DNA of 64,000 nucleotides. It comes from Telmatactis stephensoni. Taxonomy: Eukaryota > Cnidaria > Anthozoa > Actiniaria > Isophelliidae. Shown one piece after another: positions 22,033 to 32,400 of the stretch. Position 1 is the stretch's first letter; every line of letters starts with the position of its first letter. A model generated the notes under the pieces. That model made no database searches and was not told where the DNA came from. It was given only the letters and a program-made list of their open reading frames with translations. The translations under genes were made by a program, and so were the position numbers. The stretch is taken from contig JALIZF010001474.1 in NCBI GenBank assembly GCA_029948255.1, positions 43,501 through 107,500 on the forward strand, written 5' to 3'.

Positions 22033-22789
22033 TATCGAGATTCAGGGTACATGGCCGGAGAACGGCGTTTTGAAAAACTTTGGTTGGTGAATGAAGCACA
22101 TGCAAAATCAAAACTTCAAACTTTGTTGATTCGTATTTACAGAGGAAAAAAATCGCGACGATTAATAAGAAACTTTTCACATTACTATAACAAGAATCAT
22201 ATGAACTTATTATTATTATTTTTCCCAAAACTGAAGTCATATCCGTGTATTGAACCAAAAATAGGACAATTTACTCACCTTTAGTTTGCCGTAAATCAAT
22301 CATAAGTTTGACAAAGTTTCAAAGACAATTATCCGAAAAAGTGCAAAACTCTTGTGTGGTTTTTATGAGAACTAGAATATATCCTGCCTAAGCCACGTAG
22401 GACTGGCTGGTAGTACTTACTGGGACTGAATGGAAGAGTTCTCACATTCAGGTAAGCTGAAAAATTTCGTGAAAGTTTTGATAGTTGGAGTTTGTTAGTT
22501 CGTACGCGCCATGTCGCGTTAGTCGGCTTACAAAGTTCACGATCCTCTACATCCACAAAAATCACAGTAAAACACTTCAGCCTTCATAAGCAACGTCTCC
22601 AAACCATGGAAAATACACACGCTGTAGAACAGAATGCCAGATTTAAAATTTACACGTCTATTTTTGCACAAATTTCTTCATTCGCCTCCCAAAAGAAACT
22701 AAACAACAACACATTCTGAAGTGACCGGAAGTGACCAATCAAAGCACTCGTTCTCAGTCCCCCAAACATTTGCCACAGACCAGTAAATC

Positions 22790-23990
22790 ACTCGATATAA
22801 CTCGGATTTGATACTATAACTCAAAAACCGACGATTTGAGTTCTCATTTCCAGAATTTTTGCATTGAAACGATAAAAATAGGGTTTGGTTAGTTTTTAAA
22901 CCACTTCAAACGTACGGGCTCGGGTTTGCCCGAGGTCTTGAATTTCATTGCGCTTGCAAACCCTCGCCCTAGCGTTTGAACCTTTATTTATGAACTTCAT
23001 GCATGGAACTAAACTGAATTCTATAAGTATATAGACTAATAGGTAATCATACGGTTTCGAGTTCAATTTGGAATTAATTCACACAAGTGTGTTTTTCAAA
23101 GAGTATCAAAATTACACGAGCCCGCATCCAAGATGGCGGCCTAAAAGAATTTTTTTCGGTAATGACATTTTTGATTTTCTTAATGGAAATTATTTAAAAA
23201 AAGAAAGAAAAAAAGTAAAAAAAGGAATTTTACCGAGGAAAAAAAATCGTTCAGGTTGAAAAACTGCAGAAAAAAGGATGGAAAAGATTCTACTGGACCC
23301 AGTCTCCTCTCGGTATTCAAGATGGCGGCCAAATTTTCAAACTTTGCGGCTCTTACGGCTCAATATCTCGGAAACGAATACGGTGACCCCCACTTTTTAT
23401 TTCAATGTTTGACAAAGGATTACACAAGCTGTTAATATTCTAAAATTGAGAGAAATATTATGGTAAAATCATAATAAAAACACGGATTTCCGTGACAAGT
23501 TTGAGCGAAGTCGCGGCAAAAGCGTCGCTCATGACTGCCAATTCGAATTGAAAACAACAGCTATTTGTTAAGTATTTACAAATATTTTCACATAATATTA
23601 TTCTATAGATTATTGAGTGGTCGTGTAAATAAACATTGAGCAATCCATTTAGTTTTTCTACAAAAAAATGACTTCTATGCTCGACTCGTATAGATTGGCG
23701 CGCAAGCGATCTTCTACGAGAAAATGGGTGCACTTTGATGTCATCTCACTCCTCAACGAGAACGGTGACCCCCATTTTTTATTTGCTCTTTGAACTTCTA
23801 TGATGACATTATCTCACCATGCGAAGTATGAAGAAAAAAACATAGTAAACTTTTTTTCCCGCGAACGTCCTTAATGCGACTTTGAAATTATAAATTCAAA
23901 TGAATTTTGCACTGTATTACAGCTCTTCTGCACTGTTACACCTGAACTGCACTGTTCTCGACCAATCAGAATCGAGTAATTTTTTCATGT
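22790..23990. other. No recognised gene; AAGATGGCGGC blocks
   Basis: Two blocks contain AAGATGGCGGC (about 23130 and 23319), and CGGTGACCCCCA followed by a TTTTTATTT word occurs at 23381 and 23763, so part of this is a diverged duplication. No intact frame with a family signature. Confidence 0.4.
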
Positions 23991-23994
23991 TTAA

Positions 23995-24164
23995 CAAATA
24001 GATCAGGCGTAGCTATGTTCTGTACTCTGATGGAACACGACTGGAGCTGTAAAACACGAAAAAACACGAGCCGTAGGCGAGTGATTTCTATAGCTGTTTG
24101 AGTGTTTTACAGCTTCAGGAGTGTTTCATCAGAGTACAGAACATAGCTACGCCTGATCTATTTG
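23995..24164. repeat. 170-bp near-perfect palindrome
   Basis: AGATCAGGCGTAGCTATGTT with CTGTACTCTGATGGAACAC on the left is mirrored at 24121-24164. The inner parts (GGAGCTGTAAAACAC against GTGTTTTACAGCTTC) also pair, leaving a loop of about 45 bases. It is a hairpin-type MITE and lies directly before another inverted-repeat element. Confidence 0.8.
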
Positions 24165-24167
24165 CTT

Positions 24168-25101
24168 TATATAATAGAATTTTACGAGCAAAGAAACTGG
24201 TAAGCTTAAAACTGGAAATCAAAGTTAGGAAAACAGCGCAAGTCCTTCGACAACTTGTCGATTGAATCGACAAAATTTGCAAAAAATAGTGCTTCTGTAA
24301 ATAAACAGTGGTTTACTTCTACGTAATTCATTAAGTTACCTCAATATTTTGAACAGGTGATTAGATTTTCCAAAATCTATCTTGCCTGACATATCTCAGT
24401 ATTTGTTTACGTCCAAACCATAGCTTGAAATTTTCGAGACGTAAGACGTTGACGGGTAAAGAAACTTCTGGTCGTCGTCTTCCACAGCAATGTTGAGTTC
24501 AAATCTTTGTTTCCAAGAGTCGTAGAAATACTGAAAGTGTCTTTGACTAAAATTTAAGTACATCCTTGCTTTTACAACGTTGAGTGAAGCCACTGTCAGT
24601 TCGTCCTCGACAAACATCCAAAATACCGTCTACCGAATTCTAAAGCTCAAAAATTGTATTTTACGGTTCCAAAAGTTTTGGTTCCAGTTTAAAGAAGACG
24701 TCAGCTTTGCCTTGAAACCAACATTTACATTTGCTGTCTTTTTTTCGTGTTATTTACGTAAAAGTCAACTTAAAAGCAAAGAGGTTTGCTTTCCTTTCAT
24801 CACATTGCCTTTTCCCGCTGTTCGGGTGTACAAACGCGCGCGTCCGCTAACAGAAAATGGCGAGAATTTTCCCAGACTTGTTTTGACTTGGTCGCGAGGG
24901 ATTGCACAATATAAAGGGATAGATTTTCTTGTGTTTATAAAGTTTTTGCTAATTTTACAAATGAAATACGCTGAAAGGACTCAAAACAAACATTGTGAGT
25001 ACAAGATTTTGATCTTGTGACATCACTTCTTTTATCTGTACTCTGATAAAGTATGGCTAATTGACCAATCAGATCGCGCGCTCGTAAAATTCTATTATAT
25101 A
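24168..25101. mobile_element. Inverted-repeat element with 22-bp ends
   Basis: TATATAATAGAATTTTACGA with GC following (24168-24189) is exactly mirrored at 25080-25101. The pair encloses 890 bases without a recognised transposase; frames such as 24580-25020 have no family signature. A fragment related to the neighbouring palindrome (CTGTACTCTGAT) lies at about 25037, so the two may form one composite element. Confidence 0.7.
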
Positions 25102-25104
25102 AAT

Positions 25105-26010
25105 ATTATTAATACAATTAGGTGGAGAACTGTGTTAGCTTCTTTTCTCTGCTACGTTTTTTGTTTTTGCTTTGGAAGCATTGCTATCGTGAGCATCTCT
25201 AAAGAACTACAAGTGAAAAGTTCATATTGGGCTATTCCAATTTTATCCACACTCTCCCTGTTGAAGAGGTTTGGAATTCCAAGGGGGTCCTTGTTCCTTA
25301 AATTTACTGTATTTCCAGGGAAATGGGTCAAAAATGGCTGCAATCCAGTGGAATTCCAAGGGGATAAGGCCAAATAAAGCCATTAAAATTTACCTGGAAT
25401 TTCCAAAGAGGATGGTAATATTTCATGCTGGATTTCCATGGCACCAGGGGAGTTAAAACAGACCTCAACAGGGGGAGTGCAGATAAAGATTGGAATAGCC
25501 CATTTTCAAGATTAATCAGATGGATTTTTTTTTGTAGATGAGTGTAAAATATTGAATTAGATATTAGGTGTTGATATTAGGTGTTGTTTGTTTGTTTACA
25601 GAGTGGTACTCTTGATGATGTTCAGCCAATGACAGTATATTTTTGCTGAAGGAATGGTAGCCCATCAATGCTGTAATTATTCTCAGTTTTTTACCTTCTC
25701 AATGTTCAGTACCCAAAAGTAGACAATGCAACAATATTTTTTGAAATTTATAAGTGTATGCAAAGTTTTTTTTTTGTCACAACTACAAAAAAAGATTGTT
25801 CAACCAATTGGAGTCATATGTCAATACAATGTCTGTCTTATTCCAAACTGGAAAAATCAAATACATATTTATATAGTATAGATGTTCTGAACACCTTTCA
25901 ATCGCAGAAACAAAGTGCTGAATGTCTTGGAGTCACTGATATACCAGGCAAGATTTGCATGCTTATGCTTGCCTTTTGGCGTATATCTTGCTGAGGCTGT
26001 TGACATATGG
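25105..26010. other. No recognised gene
   Basis: Contains a short diverged duplication of GGAATTCCAAGGGG (25270 and 25350). Nothing coding is recognised. Confidence 0.35.
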
Positions 26011-26103
26011 CATTAATTCATTAATTAATTAATTAATTAATTAATTAATTCATTCATTCATTCATTCATTCATTCATTCATTCATTCATTCATTCATTCA
26101 TTC

Positions 26104-26157
<54 letters not shown>
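26011..26157 (+). repeat. Compound tetranucleotide microsatellite (TTAA)n(ATTC)n(ATTG)n
   Basis: Three tetranucleotide runs follow each other: TTAA to about 26050, ATTC to about 26104, then ATTG to 26157. The single-base steps between motifs suggest one run mutating into the next. Repetitive frames over it are artefacts. Confidence 0.97.
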
Positions 26158-26158
<1 letters not shown>

Positions 26159-26184
26159 TTATAACTGAAGTTGTACAAACTAGA

Positions 26185-26338
26185 CGCACCCGTGCGTTCA
26201 CTCGTGCCCAGGTGAAAGCAAAATATCGGCTTAAAAAAGACAATTAGATAAGCTGCCGCTAGGATAAGAGCGATTGACATGTTATCGTTAACAAACTTTT
26301 TAGCAAGACGCTCCTCGAAGCGTACACTGGTTGCTTGT
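26185..26338 (+). repeat. Interspersed repeat family A, copy 2
   Basis: Matches 6585-6775 in the same orientation: TAGACGCACC, CGTGCCCAGGTGAAAG, CTGCCGCTAGGATAAGAGCG, ATTGACATGTTATCGTTAAC and CGTACACTGGTTGC are recognisable. It directly follows the microsatellite. Confidence 0.75.
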
Positions 26339-26579
26339 AATTATCAATTAAAGATCAAGGAGGCTCTGCACATTGAGGCTTGTAAGCCTGAACTAAATAA
26401 ACAGGTTAAACACTATGCTACAACCATTCGTTTGTAGTTAGTTTTCTTCCATTTTAGATGTAATTTATGTCTATTTTAATTTATTTTCACCATGTTATTT
26501 AAGCTTTTAATTGTTAGTTTAATTCCAATCACTGTAACCGTTGTAAATCAATATCCTTGTAATCTTATTTATTATAAAC

Positions 26580-27570
26580 AAACAATAACGCACGCTCTCA
26601 TTGGTCAATTAGCGGGCCGTACATTCCCGTACGGACCGAAAAATTGAAAGATGAAAATTTTTCTTCATCGCTTTATGGCATGTTTTGGTTACGGTTTACG
26701 AAGTCAAAAAATATCATTCATCAAAACTAATTTTTCTGATAGCTGTGATGTAAATGAGGTTACTATCTACCGTCGAATAAGAAATAGTCGAGCTTTTGTA
26801 CTTTTATGAATGAAACTACAAACGTGACGATGAATGAGGACATTCATGAAACCAAAGAAATTCAACTTAACTGGGAAAACATTTAAGGATATTTGTGCTG
26901 ATATAAAGGCAAATGAACAGTTGACAGATTCATAACTTTTACTGGCCTGGGATAGGAATAAATTTTCCTCGGCATATTTCAAGGAGGAAGTGAAGAAGGA
27001 GCATTTTGTAGACGGAGGGTTTTCACAACTGAAATAATTGCTTTCGTCGTTCACTTTAGTAAACATGTCCAACAACTTGATTTATAGTAAAGGTTCAACA
27101 CTTTTTCCTATTAGTTGCTTTCAGTTATAGCCAATGCTTCCTCTATCTATGCTTATTTCTTGCTCAGTCTTGGTCGATTCAGTGAAAATCAGTCTAGCCG
27201 TGCTAATTCAGTCAGTCAAAGCCGGCATAAACAGGTCAAACATCAGGTTCGTTTCTTCGACTACAATACACAAAACGCTCCAAAACGCTACATATTCAGT
27301 GTATTTCAGCACAAGATCAATAAAGTAGAGTCGGCTAAAAACCGAAGACGTCAATTCTTGTGTTTGCAGTTCTTTTAGTTCTGTGTTCTGTAGTCTTGCT
27401 TTTGTAGGCGTTCTAACAAAGATTCCCAACACTCGTCTTTTTCTAGGCGGATGTTTTCGCTCCAGAAATGTGATTCTTGATAAAATGTGTTTCATCGAGG
27501 AATATACATTAGCAAGCTAAAGTTTAAATTTATAATAAACGTCCCAAGGGGATTTGTTTTCATGCGTTAA
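26580..27570. other. No recognised gene
   Basis: Overlapping frames of 60-100 aa occur on both strands without family signatures. The start (CTCATTGGTCAATTAGCGGG and CCGTACATTCCCGTACGG) has the look of a DNA-transposon edge, but no partner end was found. Confidence 0.3.
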
Positions 27571-27572
27571 AT

Positions 27573-27965
27573 TTAACAAAACTTCAACAAACTGTAAACC
27601 ATGGGCTCCAGGTATAGTTCACCGTTGCTCACAGCATAATTTATGCAAAAATTTGTACAGCCAATGAAAACTCTTTTTTTCGCAAAGCCAATTGGTCTGT
27701 TGGTCTGTCCCTTGGAGGCTTTCAAATAGTGTTTGAAGGTTTGAACAGATCTTTCCACTTGCCATTAGAAGACTGATGGTAGGGAGATACCCCGTTCTGT
27801 TTGAGGAAATTCTCGTAGTCCTTGGATTGGATCGGAAGGGAGGCCCGTTATCACTAACGATCTGAGTGTTCAAGCAGGCCAAATCTTGCGAATACACTGC
27901 GCATGGCATCTGCTGTAGCTTCTGCTGTGGTGGATCTCAAGAGTTCGGGCCACGTTGAGTGTGGG
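27573..27965 (-). pseudogene. Ty3/Gypsy retrotransposon integrase relic
   Basis: Read on the minus strand, fragments in several frames show the integrase core of an LTR retrotransposon. A start near 27960 has the usual segment after the first catalytic Asp. SDNGPPF, holding the second core Asp, lies at about 27850, and a degraded stretch follows around the position of the catalytic Glu. The frame changes several times and stops are present, so it is an old dead copy. No protease, RT or LTR was found beside it. Confidence 0.7.
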
Positions 27966-28293
27966 TAGCAAAGTCCGCGCGTTGTTTCTATATAGTACTC
28001 GTCTAATTTAGATATTTATGTAATCATTTGTAGTTTTCACCGCTTCAATATCACTTTAATAAATTTAGCCAAGTCACGATTGCGAAGTGGTTTAACTTCT
28101 CGAACTCCGTTGTTCCACACCCCGTGTCGGCAGCATCGGGTACACGACAGTTTTAGCAAAAAAAAAAGTTATGTCAGCATACATTTATCAATGCATGCTG
28201 AAAAGAGAAAACAAACTAGAAATTTGAGACTAGATCAATTTAATTTATTTGAATGCAACTTATGTACTTTAAGTATACAGTGCCAAATAAAAA

Positions 28294-28348
<55 letters not shown>
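28294..28348 (+). repeat. (TTG)n microsatellite
   Basis: About 18 uninterrupted TTG triplets. The poly-Leu/poly-Val frames crossing it are artefacts. Confidence 0.97.
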
Positions 28349-28349
28349 A

Positions 28350-28935
28350 GGACGTGGGCTTCACATTCCTACCACTTAACGGCAATCTCATCGACGTCCT
28401 CTCTGATTGAAAATCATTTAAAACAATGTTTTACGGAAACACAATTAGTGGAGTAACATTTAGTATCAATATCGCCTCTTTACAAACAACTTCAGCTACT
28501 AGTTCTGACAGAGTCAAGAAATTTCGTGGTAATTTGGCTATGCAGTCTGATAGCAGTCAAGAGTACGACCGAGTAGACATTAGTCAACAAACTTGTTTTT
28601 GGGGGATTTTATATTCTTCAAGTGAACACAAAGGATTGTTAGCCTTTGCAAACTTTATAAACGTTATTCACCACAACTTGAACATATACGTTTACACTTT
28701 AAAAGTTAAAAGTTCTTATACGCGAATAAACAATTATCGAGGAGTTTATTTTTGTATTTTTTCGTCGTTTTTATATAATAAACAAATTATTACATGGGTG
28801 CTTGGAAATTTCGTGTTGAAAACCTTGTGTTGGGATCTTCCGTGCGCCCATGTAATGTCCTCTACATCAAAGCATTATTTTTCTTTGAGCTTTTAGCCTT
28901 TTATCGTAATCCAACAATTCATTTTGTTACAAATC

Positions 28936-28936
<1 letters not shown>
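28350..28936. other. No firm gene
   Basis: A 156-aa frame (28426-28896) has no recognised motif and a non-periodic composition, so it is not called. Confidence 0.3.

Positions 28937-28976
<40 letters not shown>
28937..28976 (+). repeat. (AAT)n microsatellite
   Basis: Thirteen AAT triplets followed by GTTTAAGATTTATATACCGC, which resembles the 3' end of a minus-strand LINE (compare the tail at 18928). It ends about 70 bases before the KDZ element. Confidence 0.85.
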
Positions 28977-28977
<1 letters not shown>

Positions 28978-29040
28978 TTTAAGATTTATATACCGCAAAT
29001 ATCTATATGTATATAATCAAATGCGGTTAAAATGAACTGA

Positions 29041-29047
29041 ACTGAAA
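29041..29047 (+). other. Left target-site duplication of the KDZ element
   Basis: ACTGAAA directly before the left inverted repeat, repeated at 50465-50471 after the right one. Zisupton-type elements are reported to make 8-bp duplications; the eighth base here (A against G) differs. Confidence 0.8.
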
Positions 29048-29368
29048 CACCCTTCTCACCTTTCCTAAAACGCTTCAAGCGTACTTTCCTAAATTTAGGA
29101 AATTGCTATAAGCGGCTTTGGATTGTCATCGCAACAATCTCACTAGGAAACCTGGCCTCTCGATTTATTATTGACCAATCACAGTCCTCATAAGCTTTCG
29201 ACGTACGATGTTGAGGGTTTTTCTCAGTAACCCGACGGACTGATGTATCAATTATTGTGAAATAATGTTACCTAAATAAATGACGTCTGAAAGTCGCACA
29301 TTGCACAAAAGTTGCACAACGTTACTCTTTTAAAGTAATTGATGGTCGCTAGATCTAAGACTGAGTCG
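29048..29368 (+). repeat. Left terminal inverted repeat of the KDZ element
   Basis: 321 bases aligned with the complement of 50138-50464, ending at GACTGAGTC. It lies about 100 bases upstream of the transposase start codon and may contain its promoter, including CCAATCA at 29174 (inference). Confidence 0.93.
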
Positions 29369-29471
29369 GATCGTATAAAAATTGACTTTCTTTTTAAAAA
29401 TTTCGAACAACACCCGAACTCATAGTTTTTTTATCGATCGGGAAATCGAAGTATATCGATTTGTTTTCTAA

Positions 29472-32400
29472 ATGAAGCGTTTTAGACCGGCAAAGTTGAC
29501 GACAAGAGTGCATTCGAGGTCCACAAAACGAAGCGTTGCTGTTCCTGTGACGGTAAATAGAACAACAAGCAACTCACTGCAGGCAACAGGAGCTAGTGTC
29601 ATTCACGACGAATTGCCTGAGGTACAATGCCAGCCATCAAACTCACAAAGCTCTACCAGCGATTATGAGATGCGAAAAATATCCTCAGCGAACAACTGGA
29701 CTGCTATTCGGACCAAGTTGGTGTCGGCGTTTACTGAGGAATCCGTCCTTCCCCAAGGTGCTATCTGTTGCATTTGCAACAAGAACCAAGCAGAGTCTCG
29801 ATGTTGCCAGTGCGGCCCTCAGACCTTCTTTTGCTCGCTGTGTTGTTTGGAGCTGCACTCAAAAATAAGCCACTTTCATACTCCTGAAGTCTGGAAGGTA
29901 ATTATAAGTCATCGTTAATCTGCCTGCCAACATGGTATTTTGTCTCATTCCTCCTCATCATATTTTTTTCTCGATCGTAGGAGGGAACATTTGTACCCTT
30001 AGTAATGCTGCATAGCAGCAACATAATGAAAATCCAGTATCATAACCCAAACTGCCGTGCCTCCAAGGAAATTAGGGAAATAACTGTCGTTGACATCCAA
30101 GGTACTCTACTTGCGAATTAAAGGGAAATTTTGCAATTTAATCAGTGTATTTGTACACATGAAATTTAATGTGCATGAAATGTACAACATTAAACAATTA
30201 ATATTTGTTTTTAATTACTGTTTTCACACAGGGAATCATCATTTCAAGCAATTGGAGATATGTGCCTGTGAAAAATTTGCTGTGACATTACTTAGGTTAG
30301 TAAATGAACTGTATATATATGTAGACTACATTTATTTAATATATTCGATCATGCCCTCACTGCAATTATTGCATGTATATGCTGCTGAGTATTATATAAG
30401 ACAGTGTTGATAGGTGGTTTATTGACACACAAAATGACTAAGATATTTCTTTCTTTTTAATAATGCTAGGTTCATTTCTAGTTATTATACTGAATTAATG
30501 GCATCTGATCCAATGATTTCCTTATTATAATTCATTTATTAAGGAGCTTTAATTAAATCCATGTATGCATTATTTTATTTGACTGAACTGACAGGTATGG
30601 TTTATGGCCAGGCTCACCGGAAAAACCAACATGTGCCTTTCAACTGGATCTAATGGAATTGGTTCGAGTCATGTTTATCCACTGCAAAGTGTCTCTGAAT
30701 GAAATGATAGAAGCACTTGAGTTTACAAGACATAAACTGATGCCTAAATTGGTATGTCATTTAAATATAAGCATAATTAGCATGAAATAACATATATAAT
30801 TGGTAATGTCAATAAACCAACCTAGACTTAACATAGCTATAAGCTTGAGTAATATAGCTAGCTAGGCAGTTAGGAGGTATATAGTACACAGGGAAAATCT
30901 GGATAATTGTACTAATTTGCCCATTTCCTTCATACTTAATGACATGGTAATGTTGAACGAGTTCTGCACTTTCAACATGAAATTAAGAGTTTTTTTAAAA
31001 TTGTTCTACATTAAATTTCAGATTGCATCAGTTTATTCCATATTGAATTCTGGCTGTTTTGAGGAGTACAGGTATTAATTTCATCCTGCATTTATGTGTC
31101 AGTGAAGCAATTCCCAGCAATTGTCAATTTTAGTGTTTGTATATATAGAGTGCTGGCACTTAATAATCCCATGAAACAAATCACTATTATAATTAAACAA
31201 TTAACAGAAAACAATTTAAGGGTCAGGGTTAGGGTATAATTTCATGCATTAATGACTTCTTGTATAGTTCACAGGTTTAATGCAAGCAAGTACTCTACTG
31301 TATTAATTGAAATAGTCTCTTAATTATTTTCTCTTAATTATAGTTAAAGCTGGCCATGCATGCATCATTTTTTAAATAATAATATTAAAGCTCGTATATA
31401 TTAACTGAGTTTTATTTTGTCACTGCATAATTACTAGGTTTTTTCATCATGAAGTGAATAGCCTTACAAGTTTTGATCAAAGATTTTATGATGGCACCTG
31501 GTGCCCACTTTGCCCACAAGTAGGTGTTGAATTGTATATGTTTGTAATATTTCTTTATTAGATGCATAAATTATGACATATTACTGCATGCTAACAAAAT
31601 GTCATTTATGCATTTTCAGCCATTCCTCCTATCTAGCTAGCTGACAGCAGCTATATATGCATGCATATATCAAATCAATTATGGGTGTATCAAAATGACA
31701 TCTAATTATTTATCAACATATAGCTAGGATAGCTAATATCATCTAATTGTATGTCCATCTATTAAGAATTTCCTAATTAATTGCATGGGTGGAGGTTGGG
31801 GAAGCTGCAGGTCTGCAGGCTCCTTAAATGTCACTAATTTCTAGATTTTAAAATACAAAATAAATCATCATGTATATCATATTAATTTTCATAATATTAA
31901 TAAAGCTGAAAATATATCTATTAAAGTCATTGAATTAGTTTATATATTTGTGGACTAATTACTACCACTTGTATCACTATAATTTCATAATTAACATATC
32001 TATTATGTGGACCAGTAAAAGTGAGGGAGGATATGTTGCAATAATAATTTACCCTGTGGCTCCATGCACTCATTCACGTACCTAGCTGTACACAACTCCA
32101 GTTAAAGCATTTTTAAAATATTTGGTGGCCGGTACATGTGTGAGAGGGGGGCAGTTACACATATTCTGACATGTGGGGGTGCAGTTACACATATTCTGAC
32201 TAGTTAGCTAGGGCTTTAATTCAGATTTATGATAGCTTAATTATCATCTAATTATATATTATGTACTTTAAGGATAATGGAGTTTTAATTGAAAGCATGG
32301 ATGCCTGTTTTGGTCTGTGTAGAAAGAAGGCTAAAGGTAGTGGATTTGGGGATTCAAGGCACAAGAATGCATTTTTTGCAGACCAGAATGATGTGGACAA

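Larger units (their letters stand above)
18534..22783. mobile_element. 4.25-kb terminal-inverted-repeat element with 6-bp target duplication, holding a LINE
   Basis: The left arm begins CTGGTCTGTGGCAAATGTTT (18534) and the right arm is its complement ending at 22783. The arms stay alignable for about 260 bases to GATCGTGAACTTTGTAAGCC (18775-18794, and its complement at 22524-22543). TAAATC flanks both outer ends (18528-18533 and 22784-22789), consistent with a 6-bp target duplication. The middle is occupied by the minus-strand LINE 18928-22032, probably a later insertion. No transposase was recognised; a 78-aa frame in the right arm (22565-22329) starts MIFVDVEDRELCKP and has a diverged counterpart in the left arm. 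Confidence 0.8.

Noticed and set aside
24580..25020. 146-aa frame inside the 24168-25101 element
   Set aside because: No transposase or other motif, irregular composition and no splice logic.
27115..27495. Overlapping frames on both strands
   Set aside because: No family signature on either strand; open by chance in AT-rich DNA.
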